A stretch of DNA of 64,000 nucleotides from RHKK01 sp964596245 (GTDB lineage Bacteria > Patescibacteriota > Patescibacteriia > 2-12-FULL-60-25): NCBI GenBank assembly GCA_964596245.1, contig CAZQSK010000002.1:1-64000 (forward strand), in the 5' to 3' direction. The notes under the pieces were generated by a model, which saw nothing but the letters and a program-made list of their open reading frames with translations, made no database searches and was not told the DNA's origin. The first letter of the stretch is position 1. Each line of letters starts with the position of its first letter. Of this stretch, positions 59,094-64,000 are shown piece after piece. The position numbers were made by a program, and so were the translations under genes.

Positions 59094-60377
59094 TTATGCC
59101 TTCAGCTTAAACAACTTTTCGACGTTCTTCTTTTCTCCAAACGGACCAATGATGGCAGCGGCCATGTGCTCGGGACGGAACAAATAAGCAGCAACTTTCT
59201 TAATGTCAGATGCGGTGACGGCTTCCAAGCGCGCCAAACGCTGCTCGGGTGACTCCTGCTTCTTCTGAAACAACCACTGACGACCATACCAATCGGCAAA
59301 CACAGAAGAATCTTCAAACGCGAGCGTAAGTTTGCCGCGGATGTGATCTTTCGCACGACGAATCTCATCAGCACCAACGGAGGCGGTCGCGGTTTTGCGC
59401 AATTCTTTCCAAATAACTTTCACCGCTTCATCGCAACGCGTTTTATCGAGACCGATCATCACGTTGAAGACACCCGTATCTTCCATAGCCTGATGTCCGG
59501 CGCTAATCGAGTAACATAGTCCCCGCTTCTCGCGAACCTCCGTGAACAAACGCGATGACATCGTGCCACCCAAAATAGTTCCAAGAAGATTCGCGGCCGG
59601 CAAACGCGTATCCGAAAGGGCCAAACCATGAAACGCCATGGAAAGCTGCACCTGTTCCGTTGCCTTATCTTGAAAAGCGATCGGGCTCACCAAGCGCTCA
59701 GGCGGAGTGAACGGCGCGAAAGGCTTATCAAGCGGTTTCTTGGGCTGTTTTACGGTGCCAAAGGTCTTTTCCAAAATCTTCCAAATATCCGGCGTGACAT
59801 TGCCGGCCACAGCCACACACATACGCGACGGAACATAATACGCATCACGATAGGCGGTGAGTTTTTCGCGTGCAACGGTTTTGATGACAGAACGTGGTCC
59901 AGCGATATTCCAAGATAGTGTCGAATCCGGATAGAGCGCTTCTTCAATCATGTCTTCGATGTGCATGCGCGGATTGTCCTCGTACATGTTGATCTCTTCC
60001 ACGATGACATTGCGCTCACGATCAAATTCTTTTTTGTCGTACTTCGAGTGGAACAGCATGTCGTGCAACATGTCGGCCGCGAGCGCGGTGTGACGCGCAT
60101 CCATCTTGATGTAATAGGCCGTCATGTCTTTGGACGTGAAGGCGTTGTACTCGGCGCCATAGCGGTCGAGTTCGCGCGAGATGGTTTGCGCAGTCGGACG
60201 ACGCTTCGTGCCCTTGAACATCATGTGTTCGATGAAATGCGAGGCGCCGTTAATGTCTTTTTCTTCGTAGCGCGAACCGACGCGTACAAAGACCATGAGG
60301 GTCATCGAAGCCGCGCCCTTGGTGGGCACGACAATCGCGCGCATGCCGTTTTTAAGGTCCCGGGAAATGGGTTTCAT
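59094..60377 (-). CDS. M16-family zinc peptidase (processing-peptidase-like)
   Basis: 427 residues. N-terminal zinc site HFIEHMMFKGTKRRPTAQTI (HXXEH) with the distal Glu in NVIVEEINMYEDNPRMHIED, plus VFVRVGSRYEEKDINGASHF. The C-terminal inactive half has the R/Y pair (EVREKRGLCYSISAGHQAME). Typical of PqqL/YmxG-type bacterial M16B enzymes. Predicted cytoplasmic, no signal. Substrate unknown. Its start overlaps the end of glyS by 4 nt. Confidence 0.92.
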   Translation of the reverse strand: MKPISRDLKNGMRAIVVPTKGAASMTLMVFVRVGSRYEEKDINGASHFIEHMMFKGTKRRPTAQTISRELDRYGAEYNAFTSKDMTAYYIKMDARHTALAADMLHDMLFHSKYDKKEFDRERNVIVEEINMYEDNPRMHIEDMIEEALYPDSTLSWNIAGPRSVIKTVAREKLTAYRDAYYVPSRMCVAVAGNVTPDIWKILEKTFGTVKQPKKPLDKPFAPFTPPERLVSPIAFQDKATEQVQLSMAFHGLALSDTRLPAANLLGTILGGTMSSRLFTEVREKRGLCYSISAGHQAMEDTGVFNVMIGLDKTRCDEAVKVIWKELRKTATASVGADEIRRAKDHIRGKLTLAFEDSSVFADWYGRQWLFQKKQESPEQRLARLEAVTASDIKKVAAYLFRPEHMAAAIIGPFGEKKNVEKLFKLKA

Positions 60378-61765
60378 GACAGTTTTGATTGAATCCAGGT
60401 TACGATTTCATCCATCTTCACACGCTCCTGAGTCATGGCATCGCGGTCACGCACGGTGACGGTGCCATCTTCCTTACTTGTATAGTCGAGGGTAAAGCAC
60501 CACGGCGTACCGATTTCATCCTGGCGGCGATAGCGCTTGCCAATGGAACCGCTCTCATCGTATTCGACGACGATTCCGGCGGCGCGGATCTTTTGCGCGA
60601 GCTCGCGACCGAGATCAGCGAGGCCGTCCTTTTTCTGAAGCGGCAAGACAGCAGCCTTCACCGGCGCCAACCGCGGCGGCAAACGAAGCACCATACGCGG
60701 CTCCTTCTCCCCTTCTTCGGTGGTGTCGGCTTCATCGATGTCGAGGTGTTCGCAGAGCACGGCCAAGACCGTGCGCGTGAGACCCCAGGTGGGCTCGATG
60801 ACGTATGGGATAAAACGCTCCTTGGCGTCGGCATCAAACCAGCGCAAATCTTCGCCCGAAGCTTCCGCGTGACGTGAAAGATCGTAGTCGGTGCGATTGG
60901 CCAATCCGTACAGCTCCTTCTGACCGAACGGATAAAGGTATTCCGTATCGATGGAACGCTTGGAGTAGAAGGCGCGATCGGCTTCGGGAATCTCGCGATA
61001 CACGACGTTCTTCGGATCAATCTTCAAGACATCGTGCACCCACGATTTCATCTCCGTAAGCCACATCTCAAAGGCGTCGGCCGCGGCATCCGGTTTCACA
61101 AAATACTCGATTTCCATCTGTTCGAATTCACGCGTACGGAAAATGAAGTTACCCGGCGTGATTTCGTTACGGAACACGCGCCCAACCTGCGCGATGCCAA
61201 ATGGCAATTTCTTGCGCATGGTGTCGCGGATGTCTTTCCAGCTCGTAAACATGCCGGCAGCCGTCTCGGGACGCAGGTACGCAACCGAAGCCGTGTCCTC
61301 GGTGACACCGACGGCGGTCTTAAACATCAAATTAAACTGCTTTGGCTCGGCCAAGGTGTTGCCATCCGGGCTCTTCAAGCCAAGCTCATCAGCTTTGGCG
61401 GCCATCTGCTCAAATGAAAGCCCCGTAACATTCACGCCCTGGGCTTCGAGAAGATGATCCAAGCGATAGCGCTTGTGCGTCTTCTTATCTTCGACGAGCG
61501 GATCACTAAAACCAGCCACGTGACCGGACGTTTCCCACACTTTCGGATGCTGAATGACAGGCGTATCAACACCAACCATATCTTCGCGACCATGCACGAA
61601 ACGCTTCCACCAGGCATCGCGGATATTATTCTTGAGTTCGATGCCATACGGGCCGTAGTCCCAGGCATTGGCGAAGCCGCCATAAATGTCGGAGTCCGGA
61701 TACACGAAGCCGCGACGCTTAGACAGCGCCACGAGTAAATCCATTTTTGTTTCGGGTGAGATCAT
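60374..61765 (-). CDS. glyQS: Glycine-tRNA ligase (single-chain, dimeric type)
   Basis: 463 residues from ATG 61765 (MISPETKMDLLVALSKRRGF). Class II motifs: RGFVYPDSDIYGGFANAWDY, DYGPYGIELKNNIRDAWWKR, motif 2 FGIAQVGRVFRNEITPGNFI, FRTREFEQMEIEYFVKPDAA, ERFIPYVIEPTWGLTRTVLA (motif 3), and the anticodon-binding domain KAAVLPLQKKDGLADLGREL, VEYDESGSIGKRYRRQDEIG. This is the alpha2 form, not alpha2beta2. Stop-start overlap ATGA with frr. Confidence 0.97.
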   Translation of the reverse strand: MISPETKMDLLVALSKRRGFVYPDSDIYGGFANAWDYGPYGIELKNNIRDAWWKRFVHGREDMVGVDTPVIQHPKVWETSGHVAGFSDPLVEDKKTHKRYRLDHLLEAQGVNVTGLSFEQMAAKADELGLKSPDGNTLAEPKQFNLMFKTAVGVTEDTASVAYLRPETAAGMFTSWKDIRDTMRKKLPFGIAQVGRVFRNEITPGNFIFRTREFEQMEIEYFVKPDAAADAFEMWLTEMKSWVHDVLKIDPKNVVYREIPEADRAFYSKRSIDTEYLYPFGQKELYGLANRTDYDLSRHAEASGEDLRWFDADAKERFIPYVIEPTWGLTRTVLAVLCEHLDIDEADTTEEGEKEPRMVLRLPPRLAPVKAAVLPLQKKDGLADLGRELAQKIRAAGIVVEYDESGSIGKRYRRQDEIGTPWCFTLDYTSKEDGTVTVRDRDAMTQERVKMDEIVTWIQSKLS

Positions 61766-62313
61766 ACGGTCATGATTTCTTTCTCCTTCTCTGTGGTCAC
61801 CGCTTCGATCTTTCCATTCCACTCGGCCACGACCTTGTCGAGCTGTTCGAGCAAGCGACGCTTTTCATCTTCAGCGATGACTTTGGCCTTCTCATCATTC
61901 TGGATGGCGGTCTTAATCTTTTCACGCACGTTACGAACGCTGATCTTGGCTTGTTCTTCCTTTTGATGAAGAACTTTGGCCATGTTCTTGCGATTCTCTT
62001 CCGACATGGGCGGCATCACCAAGCGAATGACCGTGCCAGCTACATTCGGGGCCATGCCCAAAGAGGATTCGACAATCGCCTTTTCGATATCCTTCACGAT
62101 GCCCTTGTCCCACGGTTCGATCTGTACGGTCTTGGCATCAGGCGTCGAGATATTGGCCATGGATTTAAGGTCCATCATCTGGCCATAGACTTCGATGCGG
62201 ACATTCTCGACCAAGGCAGCCGAAGCTCGACCAGTACGCAGGCTCGAAAGGTCTTTCTGAAAATGCTCCAATACGGACTGGAATTCACCTTTGTGTTCAT
62301 CAATGCGGTTCAT
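61762..62313 (-). CDS. frr: Ribosome recycling factor
   Basis: 183 residues from ATG 62313 (MNRIDEHKGEFQSVLEHFQK), normal length. RRF signatures: DLSSLRTGRASAALVENVRI, EVYGQMMDLKSMANISTPDA, IEPWDKGIVKDIEKAIVESS, LGMAPNVAGTVIRLVMPPMS, EENRKNMAKVLHQKEEQAKI, SVRNVREKIKTAIQNDEKAK. With EF-G it splits post-termination ribosomes. First gene of frr-glyQS-M16 run. Confidence 0.98.
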   Translation of the reverse strand: MNRIDEHKGEFQSVLEHFQKDLSSLRTGRASAALVENVRIEVYGQMMDLKSMANISTPDAKTVQIEPWDKGIVKDIEKAIVESSLGMAPNVAGTVIRLVMPPMSEENRKNMAKVLHQKEEQAKISVRNVREKIKTAIQNDEKAKVIAEDEKRRLLEQLDKVVAEWNGKIEAVTTEKEKEIMTV

Positions 62314-62357
62314 AAGTCGCTGCCTACTCTGCCATTTTCGCGAGGTGATCGTCAATC

Positions 62358-62385
62358 AAAAGACAGGCGCTAGGCCTGTCTTTCT
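62358..62385. terminator. Terminator between the BNR-lipoprotein gene and frr
   Basis: AGACAGGC, loop GCTAG, GCCTGTCT with an A-tract on the left, giving TTTT on the minus strand. Confidence 0.8.
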
Positions 62386-62390
62386 CGTTC

Positions 62391-63464
62391 TTATTTGGCG
62401 GCAGGTGAGGCACCCATGAAGAGCGGCGGATTGGCCGTTCCGTCATTCGGATAGACGATGGCGGCGGCTCCGCGCGTGGTCGGCAGCTTCTTGGTGGTCC
62501 AAGTTGTGCCTCCATCTACACTCCAGATGACTGCTTGGTTGGTCACATACACCAACTTCTTCGGATCTTTCGGATGAACGGCGAAGGCCTTCATGTCGAC
62601 CGTGCCCGGAGGCGTCGGAAGCTTGATGGCGGCCCAAGTCGCTCCCCCGTCGTCGGACACGATGATGCCATACTTGGAAACCGTGTAGACACGATTCGCA
62701 TTGTTCGGATCAAGAACGACCAAGTTCGGACGATTCGCCCCTTCGAACGTTTCGAATTCCTTGCGGATGGTCTGCCATGTCTGACCCGCGTCAGATGATT
62801 TGCGGAGACCATATCCATTCGTGGCAGCATACAACACGCGCGAGTCACGCAAATCCATTACGAGGTGATTGATGCGCGCACCATCCACGCGATACACCAC
62901 GCGCCAGGATGTTCCGCCGTTTTCTGATTTGAGAATGTCACCGTCATTGGTACCGGCATACACGATGCTCGGGTTGTACCAGTCCACGGAAAGCGTAGTG
63001 AACGACTTATCGGTGCGCGGATCGAAATAGACGCGCGTCCAATCGCGACCACAAGTGGTCGTCTTCATCACCTGGTTCAAAAGCGTGGCGTACACCGTGC
63101 ACTTGTTCTTCGGATCAACTGACACCGCCTGCACGCGACCAACATTCAAGGGAGCCGTGGCCTGCAACCACGATTCACCATTATCCAATGTATAGATGAG
63201 ACCGTTCTCAACCGTACCGGCATAAATGGCTTTCGGATCCTGCGCATCCACGGCCAAGGTCACAATGCCCATGTCGGCGATGCTGGCCTGCTTGGCACCA
63301 AGATTGATGACGCGCAGCTGGCGCCACACCTCACCGCCATCCGTCGTACGGAAGATGCCGCCGCCTGGACCGGTGGCCGGTTGGGAGCTGCCACAGCCCT
63401 GTCCGAGCAGGACAAGCGCCATAAGCGGCGCAACATACATGGAAACGCGGGAACGGGTGGTCAT
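62391..63464 (-). CDS. BNR/YCF48-like beta-propeller lipoprotein
   Basis: 357 residues. Lipoprotein signal with lipobox LGQGC (about residues 20-24), followed by repeats with sialidase-type Asp-box motifs S/T-X-D-X-G-X-T-W: FRTTDGGEVW, YTLDNGESW, LKSENGGTSW, RKSSDAGQTW, IVSDDGGATW, WSVDGGTTW. The fold is a six- or seven-blade propeller like VPS10/YCF48. Enzymatic sialidase residues were not recognised, so it is more likely a binding protein at the cell surface. ATGA overlap with the holB-like gene upstream. Confidence 0.88.
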   Translation of the reverse strand: MTTRSRVSMYVAPLMALVLLGQGCGSSQPATGPGGGIFRTTDGGEVWRQLRVINLGAKQASIADMGIVTLAVDAQDPKAIYAGTVENGLIYTLDNGESWLQATAPLNVGRVQAVSVDPKNKCTVYATLLNQVMKTTTCGRDWTRVYFDPRTDKSFTTLSVDWYNPSIVYAGTNDGDILKSENGGTSWRVVYRVDGARINHLVMDLRDSRVLYAATNGYGLRKSSDAGQTWQTIRKEFETFEGANRPNLVVLDPNNANRVYTVSKYGIIVSDDGGATWAAIKLPTPPGTVDMKAFAVHPKDPKKLVYVTNQAVIWSVDGGTTWTTKKLPTTRGAAAIVYPNDGTANPPLFMGASPAAK

Positions 63465-64000
63465 AGATAAGAAGGGTGCAGGAAAGAAGGGATATCCCCC
63501 ACATGATACGGCTCAACCACGCTCCATTCAAGGGCGAGATGCGGTGAGAGCGGTCCGCCGGCCAAGTGCTGGGCGCGAATCAGACCGCGTCCGACCCGCG
63601 TCAGCACCTCGGGCGAAGCTCCCAAAACCGTGGAAGCTTGCCGTTCACACTCGGCTAAAAAGTCCTTCCAAGCCGTTTCCGGATCTTCCGCCGCATTCAT
63701 GGCCTTGGCCAGACGCTCCAGCTCCCCCAACTGACGACCGACAGGTTCATTCCCTAAACAGGTAAGAAGGCTGGTCGCTTTTTGTCTTTCGATTTGCCAT
63801 GCATCCGGATCTTCGACAAAGCGTTTTGCCAATCCGGGCGAACCTTGGCTTGCAACGGCCGCATCATGCGCGAACTTGGAAGGCGCGAGCCATTTCTCTA
63901 CCAGCTCAACAGGCACCGGGTTGAAACGCACCTGGGCTAAACGCGAACGAAGCGTGGCCGGCAAACGATCAAGCTGCTCCGTAATAAAGATGAAGATCGC
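63461..64000 (-). CDS. holB: DNA polymerase III delta-prime subunit, C-terminal part
   Basis: At least 179 residues, open at the right edge. The visible end of the AAA+ region reads IFIFITEQLDRLPATLRSRL AQVRF, the sensor-1/SRC area of clamp-loader subunits (here SRL). A helical C-terminal collar follows (KFAHDAAVASQGSPGLAKRF, VGRQLGELERLAKAMNAAED, SPEVLTRVGRGLIRAQHLAG). The Walker A and zinc module lie outside the window. It loads the sliding clamp together with DnaX and HolA. Confidence 0.8.
   Translation of the reverse strand, partial: AIFIFITEQLDRLPATLRSRLAQVRFNPVPVELVEKWLAPSKFAHDAAVASQGSPGLAKRFVEDPDAWQIERQKATSLLTCLGNEPVGRQLGELERLAKAMNAAEDPETAWKDFLAECERQASTVLGASPEVLTRVGRGLIRAQHLAGGPLSPHLALEWSVVEPYHVGDIPSFLHPSYL

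Overview
The window looks like a chromosome segment of a Candidate Phyla Radiation (Patescibacteria) bacterium, probably from the Parcubacteria side (Uhrbacteria- or Magasanikbacteria-like). The assignment is inferred from gene content: a DUF4012 protein, Gmad2/GerMN domain proteins, a YibE/F protein, a TrmB-type HTH protein, a GHL15-type secreted glycosidase, a very short TsaB, many glycosyltransferases, tRNAs with encoded CCA, and no amino-acid biosynthesis operon. Most genes lie on the minus strand in tight runs with ATGA-type overlaps.

Layout. 0-9.7 kb: end of an efflux adaptor gene behind an AbrB-type regulator, queA, then a surface/exopolysaccharide block (membrane protein, secreted GHL15 glycosidase with FG-GAP repeats, two GT4 glycosyltransferases, O-antigen ligase/polymerase). 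9.7-14.1 kb: an anomalous GC-rich island with two paralogous Asp/Ala-rich lipoproteins, a roughly 480-nt GC-rich stretch folding into about fifteen consecutive helices (a candidate structured RNA) and a 62-codon peptide gene. 14.1-26.6 kb: TrmB-like regulator with a GT4, MreB, DUF4012, three GT2 enzymes, TsaB, an HTH/nucleotidyltransferase-like regulator and a PP2C-like/beta-propeller membrane protein. 26.7-34.5 kb: L10-L7/L12 with a structured leader, holin-like protein, exonuclease VII (xseAB), CapA-like enzyme, GerMN/Gmad2 protein, C39-like peptidase. 34.5-47.9 kb: cyclophilin, a degenerate MetK-like protein, UvrD/PcrA helicase, MltG, PAP2, Nth, GpmI, a FecR-domain protein. 48-64 kb: tRNA-Pro, YibE/F, RecB-like nuclease, tandem spermidine-synthase-like proteins, L33, tRNA-Thr, DUF4230 protein, RecD-like helicase, MsrB, tRNA-Tyr and tRNA-Thr, TPR protein, TpiA, M16 peptidase, GlyRS, Frr, BNR-repeat lipoprotein and the end of a DNA polymerase III delta-prime gene.

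Two gene classes are visible. The ordinary genes have moderate GC, mostly lack Shine-Dalgarno sequences, and when promoter-proximal often begin 5-8 nt after a -10 box, i.e. they look leaderless. Scattered among them are ten GC-rich genes of mostly unknown function (10017, 11856, 13886, 16124, 34579, 35239, 39703, 44493, 47580, 54475). These are mostly monocistronic, with TTGAC-type -35 boxes, longer 5' UTRs, purine-rich Shine-Dalgarno sites and often their own terminators. Three of them are divergent to a leaderless ordinary gene and share one 7-bp -35 element with it. These genes, the structured-RNA candidate and the 62-residue peptide are the least explained parts of the window.
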